A stretch of DNA of 64,000 nucleotides from Chrysomallon squamiferum (lineage: Eukaryota > Mollusca > Gastropoda > Neomphalida > Peltospiridae): contig CM022672.1 of NCBI GenBank assembly GCA_012295275.1, positions 34,873,999 to 34,937,998 of the forward strand, given 5' to 3'. The position numbers and the translations under genes are program-made. The stretch's first letter is position 1; every line of letters starts with the position of its first letter. Positions 49,078-62,380 of this stretch are shown piece after piece. The notes beneath the pieces are model-generated. The model was not told the DNA's origin and ran no database searches. It was given only the letters and a program-made list of their open reading frames with translations.

Positions 49078-49396
49078 ACAACTATAACAATGACATTATA
49101 ACACAAGATAAATTACCGTAGTATTTGCAAATAATTAGTATGAAAACCTTTTGACATTACTTAGTTTCTCAAACAACATTTCAATGTGTTGCATAGAAGT
49201 TTCTTTAGTTTATTATTTTAAAAATCAACACAGAACACAAATTATAATATAACTATCACTACAATAATTATAAATAAAAATGTATGTGCTAAAACTATTG
49301 ACCGAGATGTTTCTGATGCTTTTATAATTACTTTCAAATAAAAATTCAAAGTTTTTATATATATCTAAAATATTGTTCTTAATTTTTGTTTTGTTT

Positions 49397-49448
<52 letters not shown>

Positions 49449-49465
49449 TTATTTATTTATTTATC
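49397..49465. repeat. (TTTA)n microsatellite
   Basis: Tetranucleotide run in the intron before the locus 5 transmembrane exon. Confidence 0.95.
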
Positions 49466-49507
49466 GTTCATTTATGGTTATTAATTATAAGAATATTTAT
49501 TTTCCAG

Positions 49508-49617
49508 TCTCCACTCAAGAAGCAAAATGTACAGGAACATCAACTGTAACGGCTTTGTCAGTCGTCACAGCTGTACTGACTTTGCTTCTCATAACAGCCA
49601 ATTGTTTTTAATATCAG
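49508..49617 (+). pseudogene. Locus 5 transmembrane exon (frameshifted)
   Basis: 110 bp against 109 in loci 1 and 4. Reads STQEAKCTGTSTVT, ALSVVTAVLTLLLITAN and then out of frame to TAA. Splice sites intact. Confidence 0.85.
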
Positions 49618-50086
49618 GTAAAAATGCTGACATATTCTTCAACCACATTAATTGTAATATAATATACCTAACTATTATATACCAAAATACTTTATTTTAG
49701 TTGGAACTCAGATAATAACTTTTCACAATTTGCTTCTTTTGATAATAAACGTAATACGTATTATAAAATATGTGTATGCACATCTTTATAGCTGATACAA
49801 ATATATCATATACTGTATTTACAGAATAATAAGCCGAAATATTTTGTGCCTGATAACATTGTTATTATACATTCAGAGGATATATATGTGTATAATAGAT
49901 TAAATCAACTGAAAGACTATATCTTTTAATTTTTCTTTCTAAAATCAATATTAACAGCTAAGTCTGAATTTCAGTACTGAGGATCTATTAATTATCAGTG
50001 TAACAGTATCTCTCCACGTATATTATATTTTAATTATATAAAATTTGCACTTACTAACTGATAACGTAAAATGAATACATTTTCAG

Positions 50087-50396
50087 AATGGCTCTGATCA
50101 TACGAAAACGACCATCCTCTACTGAACATTCAGTATCATTTGCGAAAAGCAGCAACAGTCATACAAGGACAGCAGCTACTCCGTGATCAGTGTATGAAGT
50201 ATTTGATGAAGACGTCAATATCGTCACAACACCAAATCACAATGACACTCAAACAATTTCATCAGGTGATGCGGAGACAAGTTATGTAAACACTTCTGAT
50301 CAAGAAGAACTCAACACTCAAGAAATATACGATTATGATAAACTAGATATTGATGTTGTTGGACAGGGATCTCCATACGAGAAAATTCAAAAGTAA
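50087..50396 (+). pseudogene. Locus 5 tail exon with premature TGA
   Basis: 310 bp as in the intact loci. TGA replaces TCA at 50184-50186. Downstream it keeps SYVNTS and YDKL, ten residues, YEKI (50334-50387). Confidence 0.85.
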
Positions 50397-50610
50397 TATA
50401 TATATATATATATATAGACAAACACACACAAACACACACACAAAAACATAGACCACGTTCAAACACAGATTTTATGGGTAATGGTAAAATGATTTATTAA
50501 TTATCTCCATACGAAAAAATAAAACAGTAATATATATGTGTATATATAATAGACATGTAAATAGATTTCTAGATACCTGGACAATTCCAGTTTAACAGAA
50601 AGGCTCATTG

Positions 50611-51240
50611 TCAATTTAGTAACACAGTCTCGTTAGAACAGTAAGTTATTTATGTATTCATTGTGAGTATTTAGTAACACTTTCTCGTTAGAACAGTAAG
50701 TTATTTATGTATTCATTGTGAATATTTAGTAACACAGTCTCGTTAGAACAGTAAATTATTTATGTATTCATTGTGAATATTTAGTAACACAGTCTCGTTA
50801 GAACAGTAAGTTATTTATGTATTCATTGTGAATATTTAATAACACAGTCTCGTTTGAACAGTAAATTATTTATCTATTCATTGTGAATATTTAGTAACAC
50901 AGTCTCGTTAGAATAGTAAGTTATTTATGTATTCATTGTGAATATTTAGTAACACAGTCTCGTTAGAACAGTAAGTTATTTATGTATTCATTGTGAGTAT
51001 TTAGTAACACAGTCTCGTTAGAACAGTAAGTTATTTATGTATTCATTGTGAATATTTAGTAACACAGTCTCGTTAGAACAGTAAGTTATTTATGTATTTA
51101 TTGTGAATATTTAGTAACACAGTCTCGTTAGAATAGTAAATTATTTATGTATTCATTGTGAATATTTAGTAACAGTCTCGTTAGAACAGTAAGTTATTTA
51201 TGTATTCATTGTGAATATTTAGTAACAGTCTCGTTTGAAG
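50611..51240 (+). repeat. 55-bp VNTR, locus 5 downstream copy
   Basis: About twelve tandem units of the repeat also found after loci 1 and 4. Confidence 0.92.
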
Positions 51241-51850
51241 ATTAAACTATTTTAATATTAATATCATCACAACAGTTCTTTACTGCTCAGATATTCTTCA
51301 TTATCTTTGTTATAAACAGTTGGAGTTCAGCTGAGAACTGAAAGTATTGTAATATTTTACGTTGGAAATAAACATAACCAAGTATTAGTGAAGCATATTT
51401 TGTGGACTTGTGAATACGTTTCAGTGTGTTGCTCCGCTGAAACAAAACTGAAAGTCGTACAAGAATAAGACTAACTTTATTTATATGAGACTCAAGATGC
51501 TGATTCACTTACAATAATGGAGCGCTGTGTGCAACAGTGTAAATGTTGCAATCATAAAATAACGGAGACTACTTTTATTTATTGGAGAGAAATTATGATG
51601 ACTGCCATCGTCTAATGAAGAGTACATTCTTCAGACCGACACTAACCAGTTAGGAAAGATTTGAATGAACGAATCATAATAAACTAAAAATGTGTTGTTT
51701 TGTTTATGTTCATGGCGCCTCACATAACTGACACAGACGAGTTAGAAGAACTCATGAACTGATATCAGAGATTAATAAAGCAACAAGATGTAAATTATTA
51801 TGATAAACATGAGTTGTAAGTGCTATGTTATTATGAACTAAGTAATTGCG
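51241..51850 (+). other. Conserved intergenic spacer (fourth copy)
   Basis: Matches 14520-15060 and, in reverse complement, 25800-26340 and 28100-28720. No coding potential seen. Confidence 0.7.
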
Positions 51851-52352
51851 ATATAAAGATGAATTGATAATAATTATATATAAAGTATAATTTTAAATAA
51901 TTTTGATTTATGATACGAGTAACGTCATAAGGGGAACCAAGATAAAATAAGAATCTGCACGGAGGGCAGATTAAAAACTTAAAATTTTATTAATATTAAA
52001 TGTTACTGACGGAGGTCAATTGCAAATTATAATCTATCAAAATAAGAGCAGACAATGGCTTCCCATACTCGTCTTTAAAGACAAATTCATTGAAAAACTC
52101 TGGTTCCTCACCTGACTGAGCGCTCGTGTTGGACTTGTCCTTCTCTCTTTATTTACCAAGTGCCAAATCTTTAAAACAAACCCGTAGAGTGCATACATTG
52201 GTTGCAGAAATTAAGAGTGCTAAAGTGTCAGAAAGATAAATTTGTTACGCAATCTGAATTCCGTGAAACACCTTTCCATAAATTTAGAAACAAATAGGAA
52301 ATCTCAGGTATGAACATTTTCTGGAATCTTATAATATAATAGAAAAAAGCAC

Positions 52353-52402
<50 letters not shown>

Positions 52403-52599
52403 GAAGCAAGGTATATAATACATAATATGTCAAACATTGGAGAAAAAGAGTAACGTTTTCAATGTCTCAGCTTCAGTAAGATGTTAGTTATTACTTCCCT
52501 GGTTTCCCAATGGGTTGACAATAGACATCAAGCCTATAACCCTAAACAAAAGACACAAGCAAGGGAAAACAACATTATTTTTGAAAGAGCACCCGCAAT

Positions 52600-53060
52600 G
52601 GTGTTGTTAGTTGCAGCACTATGCTTTACGGTAACTGGGTACTCCTGAAAGATTAAACTCCAATGTTAAACTCCTTGATTAGTTCTGTTCATACGATTTA
52701 TGAAAGTAACGGGATTATGATGCGTATAGACAGTTACTGGTTGAAGTGTGACTTCACGTACACTTGAAAATGTTTCAAGGCTTGAATCATTCCAAAAGCT
52801 TCCTTTTCTGCATTGAATAATTAAGTTGATATTAAATTTTCTTGAAATTATTGCGTTGTCTGGCACACTGAAACTTCTTGAAACTGACGTGCCCCAGAAC
52901 CAGCATCACTAGCATCTACAACCAGATTGAATGGTTGCTGCTGTTTGGGTGCTGCCGTTATATGTGCTTTACAGAGCATATTCTTTAATTCCCAGCTGAA
53001 TTTGTTACCCTTATGTAAGAGAGATGTCATTCGTGCTGGGAAAGTTACAAAATCTGGTTG
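52600..53060 (-). pseudogene. Gypsy RT-connection / RNase H fragment
   Basis: Minus strand: LLHKGNKFSWELK, then PFNLVVDASDAGSGA (RNase H-like first strand), LQPVTVYTHHNPVTFINRM, and a closing NTIAGALS motif. Interrupted by frameshifts. Counterpart of 26640-27120. Confidence 0.75.
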
Positions 53061-53099
53061 ATGAACAGATATTTCTATCTGGTTAACTTGGTCGTCGGA

Positions 53100-53700
53100 G
53101 CCTGATCTTGATTAGCCTTCAACAGATTAATATGCCCAAATCTTGTCGACTTACCTCGACTTTAGGGACCTTTGGCAGTGTGCCCATATATCAAATCGAG
53201 TGGGGAGAAATCAAGTAATTCTTGTTTTGAATCTCTAGCAGCCAGTTCATAGGGTATGATTCCAATCTTGACCATGTAAATTAGGGTGATACGTACTAAC
53301 CTGACGTATTCCTAATAGAAACATGACTTGGTGAAACAATTTCGATATGAGATTTGAGTCTTGATCAGACTGAATTTCATCTGGTCAACAAATCGTGAAA
53401 TATTTCATCAGCGCTTTTGTTACCATACCAGCTGTTATCTTATGTAATGGAATTGCCTTTGGGAACCTAGTATTCACACACATTATTGTTATCAGATATT
53501 CAGTACCCTGGCTAATTCTGTCTACTAAAACTTTTGAAAAGCCCGGTCGAGTGGTTATAGGAGTGCCGGGGAAATGACTTGATTTGGTTTTTTCCCATTG
53601 TTCTGACACACCCACAACTTTTGACAAATCTTTTGTGTCATGATATATTGCTAGCTAATACAAATCTGATGCAATCTGCTCTTACGTTTTTGTTCGCCCC
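53100..53700 (-). pseudogene. Gypsy integrase fragment
   Basis: Minus strand: a zinc-binding-domain end, PGFSKVLVDRISQGTEYLIT (catalytic-core strand), TRFPKAIPL, then IQSDQDSN and YHPN motifs and a FSPLDLIYGH segment. One open piece lies at 53627-53385; the rest is broken by shifts. Confidence 0.75.
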
Positions 53701-54949
53701 ACGTGATCCGCAGACACATTTTCATGACTTAATAATTAAAAGATTTTCCCATGCCACAGATCTAGTAGTAACACAGTCCGGAAATATCAGTTTCATCCTC
53801 ATAGGTTGAAATGGGAGTATTTAACACCTGTAAAGTCGCGCACTTGTTACCACGACAACTCTCTGAAACAATTATATCGGTATACTAGGTAACCTCTCCA
53901 GAAACTGTGGTGAATTGATAACAAGTCGGTGTAGTGGAATGGTAGGTAGTACACGTTCCCCTAACTGACTTAATGATTATATTTTTGCCTGTTGCCAGTT
54001 TTTAAATAATCTGTTATGACATCTTTTAGAATCAGGCTCTGACAAGCTCCTCTGTCTCGGAACATGGAAATTACCCTAGAAGGATAACTAATTGATTATA
54101 TATCACAAATATTACCCCGTCTGACATATATTTAACATATTTGTTCTCAGTATACATCGCTGGTAATTCTGAAAAGTTGTCATTACTTTTTGTTCTAATG
54201 AAACCTACAGTTTTCCGATTTTGTTTTTTTCTGGCATAACAGTTTGAAACAACATGATTATTCATTTTGCAATCAGAACAACATGATTATTCATTGTGCA
54301 ATCAGAAAAACCTGGTTGAAAAGACTTTGTCTCAGCTGACAGGTTACTCTTTACTGAAAGCATTGACCTAGTATTAGATTTATGTTGTCCGGCAAACCAA
54401 ACTTCCTAACTGATGTAGTGTTATCTGTAAACCTTTCTTGATTACCATCAACAATCCTAGCAGATCTTGACTCACAACTCTGTGACGTAGTTATCAGCAG
54501 CTACAGCAGCAGCTTGTAGAGGTTTCTGTGCCCTGATTTATGTAACCAAACATTTACCGGTAAACAAATTTTCGCTTTTTCCAAAGTGATTAATTAACGT
54601 AAATTGGCATAATCATTGCCAGTGTCGTTTTATCAAAAACAGTCTGTTTTCTGGACACAAATTCACAGTGCGTTTCTCAATCTAAGCTTCTCCACTTCCG
54701 AAGAGACTGACGATTTGCCTTTTCTTTTCTCTGTCTCTTTCCTTTTCTTTTCTCTCTATCACTTTCATATCCCAGCTTCTTAAGCTATAATTTTTGTTCG
54801 AAGGTTATTTTCTTTTTCTGATCACTGACTCTGCCATACTGTTTTACACCTGTGTCATTACTCCCCCAGTTCTTCTTATCAAAAGAGTCTTCAAATAAAG
54901 ACTCTGTTAATATTTCTCTGATTTGCTGTATCGTGTCAGACTAAGCAAC

Positions 54950-55300
54950 TGAAACATGCATACATACATACATACATACATACATACATACGTACATACA
55001 TGTATATGCATATATCCACACATACATTTACACACAAACTCACACACAAACACACACACGCACATACATATCTACGTTCCCGAATATTGCCTATGTGCAG
55101 TCTAATCAGACGTACATAGGACAGAGAATATTCAATACTAAAATACACAGATATATGTACAGTGCATATGCTGATAAAAAAGAAATAGCTGTAGTCTAGC
55201 ATACGTATGAATAGTGACATTGTAATAGGAAGAGATTACTCGTCAATGGGAACACTCCGCTAGCTCGTTTCATACATGTATCCAGTCATGCGTGTCCTAG
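54950..55300 (+). mobile_element. SINE-like body without tRNA head, plus CATA run
   Basis: A (CATA)n run at 54956-55000 is followed by the SINE body from about 55075 (the TCTAATCAGACGTACAT block) to about 55300; the tRNA-like head is absent. Confidence 0.55.
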
Positions 55301-56049
55301 TTACGTGTTGTGAATCACATTAAGTGCTGAACTCTTAGCTTGAAATTTTTGTCTCGTTATAGAAGAGTCAACTGATCTGTTTTCACTACACTCGACCTAG
55401 TCCTCTGTTATGTCTGAAAGAAAACTTACGGAGAAGTAAAAGATTATGTATAAGTGTGGCGTTCTTTCCATATACCTTGGTGTATTATTATTATCTGTTT
55501 CATCGCATGAATAGTGACGGTATATCAATAGTTTGAGTCGATCGCTCTAGGTCAAACAATCCTCATAGATAAAACGATGTCACATTATGTATCTGTATAA
55601 ATACTGTGTTAAACGAAAAAAAAAAAAAAAAAAAAAAAAAATAAACAGGTATTACAAAGATTATAAAATAAAGTTTAAGAAATTGGGCAGCGCTCTTATC
55701 ATTATTGTAAAAATATTTTATGTTAAACACAGTCATGTATTTTAGCCGTGAGATATTAACCTTTAATTAATTATTTTCATTCTTTTATTTTTAATTGTTT
55801 AGTTATTTTATTCTCTCAGTTCTTAAGCTTTTTCTTTCACTTTTAGATCTGATATTTCTTTACATTTAAAAATCTCAGCAGTGTTCACTGATTTATACAC
55901 ACGCACACAGACACACACACACACACACACACGCATCTGTGAAGTGTATTATAAAAACTACGGCACTGAAAAGTCCGCGCCAGACAAGCGCAGTGTAGAC
56001 TACCGGCTCAACCCGGTATGGTCGCAGTCAAAGTGTAACAAAGTCAATA

Positions 56050-59000
56050 ACCAAATTACACACGCTACACCTTTACTTAGCTTCGTACAACATCCACTCA
56101 GACGTACAACATCCACTCAGACGTACAACATCCACTCAACACGTAAAGCAACAAACGCTACACCGTTAGTTAGCTTCGTACAACATCCACTGACACGTAC
56201 AGTAACACACGCTACACCTTTAGTTAGCTTTGTACAACATCCACTGACACGTACAACATCCACTCAACACGTACAGTAACACACGCTACACCTTTAGTTA
56301 GCATCGTACAACATCCACTGACACGCAATGTAACACACGCTACACCTTTAGTTAGCTTCGTACAACATCCACTGACACGTACAGTAACACACGCTACACC
56401 TTTAGTTAGCTTTGTACAACATCCACTGACACGTACAACATCCACTCAACACGTACAGTAACACACGCTACACCTTTAGTTAGCATCGTACAACATCCAC
56501 TGACACGTACAACATCCACTGACACGTACAACATCCACTCACACGTACAACATCCACTGACACGTACCACATCCACTCACACGTACCACATCCACTGACA
56601 CGTACAACATCCACTGACACGTACCACATCCACTCACACGTACCACATCCACTGACACGTACAACATCCACTCACACGTACCACATCCACTCACACGTAC
56701 AACATCCACTCAACACGTAAAGTAACACACGCTACACCGTTAGTTAGCTTCGTACAACATCCACTCACACGCACAACATCCACTCACACGTACAACATCC
56801 ACTCACACGCACAGTAACACACGCTACACCTTTAGTTAGCTTTGTACAACATCCACTGACACGTACAACATCCACTCAACACGTAAAGTAACACACGCTA
56901 CACCTTTAGTTAGCTTCGTACAACATCCACTGACACGTACCACATCCACTCACACGTACCACATCCACTGACACGTACAACATCCACTCACACGTACAAC
57001 ATCCACTCAACACGTAAAGTAACACACGCTACACCGTTAGTTAGCTTCGTACATCATCCAGTCACACGTACAACATCCACTGACACGTATAACATCCACT
57101 GACACGCACAGTAACACACGTACACCTTTAGTTAGCTTCGTACAACATCCACTCACACGCACAACATCCACTCACACGTACAACATCCACTCACACGCAC
57201 AGTAACACACGCTACACCTTTAGTTAGCTTCGTACAACATCCACTGACACGCAATGTAACACACACTACACCTTTAGTTAGCTTCGTACAACATCCACTC
57301 ACACGCACAGTAACACACACTACACCTTTAGATAGCTTCGTACAACATCCACTCACACGCACAGTAACACACGCTACACTTTTAGATAGCTTCGTACAAC
57401 ATCCACTGACACGCACAACATCCACTCACACGTACAACATCCACTCACACGCACAGTAACACACGCTACACTTTTAGATAGCTTCGTACAACATCCACTG
57501 ACACGCACAGTAACACACGCTACACCATTAGATAGCTTCATACAACATCCAATCACACGTAAAGTAACACACACTACACCTTTAGATAGCTTCGTACAAC
57601 ATCCACTGACACGCACAGTAACACACACTACACCTTTAGATAGCTTCGTACAACATCCACTGACAAGCACAGTAACACACGTACACCTTTAGTTAGCTTT
57701 GTACAACATCCACTGACACGCACAGTAACACACGTACACCTTTAGATAGCTTCGTACATCATCCACTCACACGTACAACATCCACTGACACGTATAACAT
57801 CCACTGACACGTACAGTAACACACGTACACCTTTAGTTAGCTTCGTACAACATCCACTGACACGTACAACATCCACTCACACGTACAGTAACACACGCTA
57901 CACCTTTAGATAGCTTCGTACATCATCCACTCACACGTACAACATCCACTGACACGTATAACATCCACTGACACGTATAACATCCACTGACACGTACAGT
58001 AACACACGTACACCTTTAGATAGCTTCGTACAACATCCACTGACACGCACAGTAACACACGTACACCTTTAGTTAGCTTCGTACAACATCCACTCACACG
58101 TAAAGTAACACACACTATACCTTTAGATAGCTTCGTACAACATTCACTCACACGCACAACATCCACTGACACGCACAGTAACACACGCTGCACCTTTAGT
58201 TAGCTTTGTACAACATCCACTGACACGTACAACATCCACTCAACACGTAAAGTAACACACGCTACACCTTTAGTTAGCTTCGTACAACATCCACTGACAC
58301 GTACAACATCCACTGACACGTACAACATCCACTCACACGTACAACATCCACTGACACGTACCACATCCACTCACACGTACCACATCCACTGACACGTATA
58401 TCATCCACTCACACGTACAACATCCACTCAACACGTAAAGTAACACACGATACACCGTTAGTTAGCTTCGTACAACATCCACTCACACGCACAACATCCA
58501 CTCACACGTACAACATCCACTCACACGCACAGTAACACACGCTACACCTTTAGTTAGCTTTGTACAACATCCACTGACACGTACAACATCCACTCAACAC
58601 GTAAAGTAACACACGCTACACCTTTAGTTAGCTTCGTACAACATCCACTGACACGTACAACATCCACTGACACGTACAACATCCATTCACACGTACAACA
58701 TCAACTGACACGTACCACATCCACTCACACGTACCACATCCACTGACACGTACAACATCCACTCACACGTACAACATCCACTCAACACGTAAAGTAACAC
58801 ACGCTACACCGTTAGTTAGCTTCGTACAACATCCACTCACACGTACAACATCCACTCACACGTACAACATCCACTGACACGTATAACATCCACTGACACG
58901 CACAGTAACACACGTACACCTTTAGTTAGCTTCGTACAACATCCACTCACACGCACAAGATCCACTCACACGTACAACATCCACTCACACGCACAGTAAC

Positions 59001-60510
59001 ACACGCTACACCGTTAGTTAGCTTCGTACATCATCCACTCACACGTACAACATCCACTGACACGTATAACATCCACTGACACGCACAGTAACACACGTAC
59101 ATCTTTAGTTAGCTTCGTACAACATCCACTCACACGCACAGTAACACACGCTACACCTTTAGTTAGCTTCGTAGAACATCCACTGACACGCAATGTAACA
59201 CACACTAGACCTTTAGATAGCTTCGTACAACATCCACTCACACGCACAGTAACACACGCTGCACCTTTAGTTAGCTTCGTACAACATCCACTGACACGCA
59301 ATGTAACACACACTAGACCTTTAGATAGCTTCGTACAACATCCACTCACACACACAGTAACACACGCTGCACCTTTAGATAGCTTCGTACAACATCCGCT
59401 GACACGCACAGTAACACACACTAGACCTTTAGTTAGCTTCGTACAACATCCACTGACACGCACAGTAACACACGCTACACCTTTAGTTAGCTTTGTACAA
59501 CATCCACTGACACGCAATGTAACACACACTAGACCTTTAGTTAGCTTCGTACAACATCCACTGACACGCACAGTAACACACACTACACCTTTAGTTAGCT
59601 TCGTACAACATCCACTGACACGCACAGTAACACACGCTACACTTTTAGATAGCTTCGTACAACATCCACTGACACGTACAGTAACACACGCTACACCATT
59701 AGATAGCTTCATACAACATCCACTCACACGTAAAGTAACACACACTACACCTTTAGATAGCTTCGTACAACATCCACTCACACGCACAACATCCACTGAC
59801 ACGCACAGTAACACACGCTACACGTTCAGTTAGCTTCGTACAACATCCACTGACACGCACAGTAACACACACTAAACCTTTAGATAGCTTTGTACAACAT
59901 CCACTGACACGCACAACATCCACTGACACGCACAGTAACACACGCTACACCTTTAGTTAGCTTCGTACAACATCCACTGACAAGCACAGTAACACACACT
60001 ACACCTTTAGATAGCTTTGTACAACATCCACTGACACGCACAGTAACACACGTACACCTTTAGTTAGCTTCGTACAACATCCACTCACACGTAAAGTAAC
60101 ACACACTATACCTTTAGATAGCTTCGTACAACATTCACTCACACGCACAACATCCACTGACACGCACAGTAACACACGCTACACCTTTAGTTAGCTTCGT
60201 ACAACATCCACTGACACGCACAGTAACACACACTATACCTTTAGATAGCTTCGTACAACATTCACTCACACGCACAACATCCACTGACACGCATAGTAAC
60301 ACACGCTACACCTTTAGTTAGCTTCGTACAACATCCACTCACACGCACAACATCCACTCACACGCACAGTAACACGCTACACCTTTAGTTACAACATCCA
60401 CTGACACGTACAGTAACACACGTACACCTTTAGTTAGCTTTGTACAACATTCACTCACAGGGACAACATCCACTGACACGCACAGTAACACACGCACAGT
60501 AACACACGCA
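56050..60510. repeat. 4.5-kb minisatellite, 54-bp unit with nested 19-bp units
   Basis: The main unit joins GTAACACACGCTACACCTTT, AGTTAGCTTCGTACAA and CATCCACTGACACGCACA (about 54 bp). In places a 19-bp sub-unit (ACAACATCCACTSACACGY) is itself repeated several times. Stop-free minus-strand frames, one of 266 residues, come from the unit length being a multiple of three. Confidence 0.95.
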
Positions 60511-60559
60511 CACTCACTTGCATACATAAACAGACTGAGTTGTGAGAGTTTATGTATGT

Positions 60560-60868
60560 ACACGTGTCTATGCTCTTTGATGTGTTTTATATTCTGATAT
60601 AACAGGATACAATACAGCGGTATTATGACAAGAGAATGTATATAAAAAGTTTTCTGTGTATTGTGACCTAATTTCAGTACGAGTAAAACCTGTTTTACTG
60701 GATCCAAATATAATCTCAGTGTGTTTAATTTAACTGAATTACATTTCTCTTTTTAAATCATATTATATGAACTTTGTACCAGGATATATGAGATGGTGTT
60801 TTTATCATTGTCTTGTGTCAGCTCGCAGTTTTACTTCCTGGTTTGTTTGTCTACGAAACATTTTCACT
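60560..60868 (+). promoter_or_regulatory. Conserved 5' flank of locus 6
   Basis: Aligns to the flanks of loci 2, 3 and 4, including CTTGTGTCAGCTC and TTTTACTTCCT blocks. It begins directly after the large minisatellite. Confidence 0.5.
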
Positions 60869-60947
60869 ATGGCTGGGTGCTGGATAAGTCTTCAGTTTCT
60901 AGTTTGTTTTTTGATTTTGCAGTCAGGACAGATAACAGCTGAATCTA
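60869..60947 (+). CDS. Locus 6 signal-peptide exon
   Basis: 79 bp: MAGCWISLQFLVCFLILQ then SGQITAES, donor gtaagt. Confidence 0.85.
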
Positions 60948-60965
60948 GTAAGTTATAAAACATCT

Positions 60966-60980
60966 GTATTATTATTTTCA

Positions 60981-61055
<75 letters not shown>

Positions 61056-61070
61056 ATAGTAGTAGTAGTA
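60966..61070. repeat. (ATT)n/(TAG)n microsatellite
   Basis: Trinucleotide run near the first-exon donor, the same place as in loci 2, 3 and 4. Confidence 0.95.
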
Positions 61071-62233
61071 TCAGTGTTGTTCTGATGTTGATACTGGTGG
61101 TTGTGGTGATGGTACATTGTTGAGAGAATTAGACAAATCAAATACCAGGAAGACGTATACCAGTGAATATGAATACACGTGTCAGAACAGCGATATCAAT
61201 CTAAACAGCTGGGAATATGTTACTGTTCTTGAAATATAAACAAGTTCAACAACTACAGTAATAATATCATTTCATTAAAGATACTAACAATCAATAACAT
61301 AATGTTTTGAAGCTGAACATATTTTCATTTCTATTTTAATTATCTTTTGTCTTCTTTCATGTAAATCTGTCGTTTATTTTTACAGCGTTAGCAAAAGTAT
61401 GAACAAAGTTTCTATTTATTATTTAGTGTACGAGAAAAGGACCCTGATATACGCGCTTGATGAGTTACTTGACAACTTTAATATACGTTGATAACAAATA
61501 CTTACAGAAACAAATACCAGCACAGAATATTTCTAACTAAACTGTAAACTGTTTTGATCTTCACTACAGCAAGTACAAAACATAACGCTAGACATAATTC
61601 TTTCACTGTAATTATACTTTTCTGTATATGAAGCCTTTCCTCATTTAACTCAAGTAAGGACACGATTTTAGTTTAAACGACTGAATGCTGTTAGTAAAAT
61701 ATAAAAGAAAATAGTTATACAGTAAATAAATGCTGCAACAAGGCTGTTATTCCTATACAAAATTATATTAACTCTACTGTAGAGATACTGTGATAACTAG
61801 ACAGTAAATATAATAATTATGCACAATTATTATGATTATCACTATGAGGAGTAATAACATATCTTATATAGTATATTTAATACAAGTATTTTGAATACTC
61901 AGGCAATCTATTAGACTAGAGGTACACTGGAAAATACAAAAATTACAATAAATATTAATAATATTACATAGTTACATTTCAGTAGAAACATTCATATTAC
62001 AGACATATGAAAATAAATTATTTTATTAGTTTAATATCAAAACAGTTGTTATGCTGTTGTCACCCAGACCTGTAATTTAAAACTCTTTGTTTAGATTTGC
62101 TGCACTGATTCCTTCCTTCGTCATCCTTTATTTTCTTCGTTAGTTTTTAAATGCAAAACAAACAGAGAGATAAATGAAGGGATATACTTACAAAAGACAA
62201 ATGAGTTATTTGCTTTCTTTATTTATGTTTTAG

Positions 62234-62380
62234 CTTGTCAGTCAGGTACAACTTATGGTACTAAGTGTGACAAACTGTGTAGAGATCGTCACTGTTTGAA
62301 TTCTCAACAAAGCTGTCCTACAGACACTGGATCATGTAGTGGACAATGTCAGACAGGCTGGACTGGAGATGACTGTACAG
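62234..62380 (+). CDS. Locus 6 EGF-like exon 1
   Basis: Forty-nine codons: CQSGTTYGTKCDKLC, RDRHC, DTGSCSGQC, QTGWTGDDC. Phase 1-1. Confidence 0.85.

Larger units (their letters stand above)
49078..50396 (+). pseudogene. Locus 5: 3' end of a receptor paralogue (pseudogene)
   Basis: Transmembrane exon 49508-49617 and tail exon 50087-50396 on the plus strand, with paralogous intron around them. The transmembrane exon has one extra base (ATAACAGCCAATTG) leading to TAA, and the tail has TGA at 50184-50186 in place of a Ser codon. No lectin or EGF exons precede it; they would lie in or beyond the gap. The downstream tail sequence is still open and keeps the ITAM. Confidence 0.85.
51850..54900 (-). 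mobile_element. Rearranged Gypsy (Ty3-like) retrotransposon
   Basis: Minus-strand fragments in order: charged Gag-like N-terminus (about 54850-54680), CCHC-like zinc knuckle (54265-54230), a retropepsin-like segment with DRG in place of DTG (about 54065), integrase (53700-53100), then RT connection/RNase H (53060-52600), then LTR-like sequence (52440-51850) shared with 27243-27840. Gypsy normally has RT-RNase H before integrase, so this copy is rearranged or composite. Stops and shifts throughout; not functional. Confidence 0.7.

Noticed and set aside
59014-59814. Minus-strand open frame of 266 residues rich in VRVSGCCTKLTKG repeats
   Set aside because: It is the 54-bp minisatellite (18 codons per unit) read in a stop-free frame; similar frames occur all along 56-60.5 kb and no splice, start or domain signal supports a gene.
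56050-60510. CRISPR-like array
   Set aside because: Units are contiguous with no unique spacers, and the genome is eukaryotic; it is a minisatellite.
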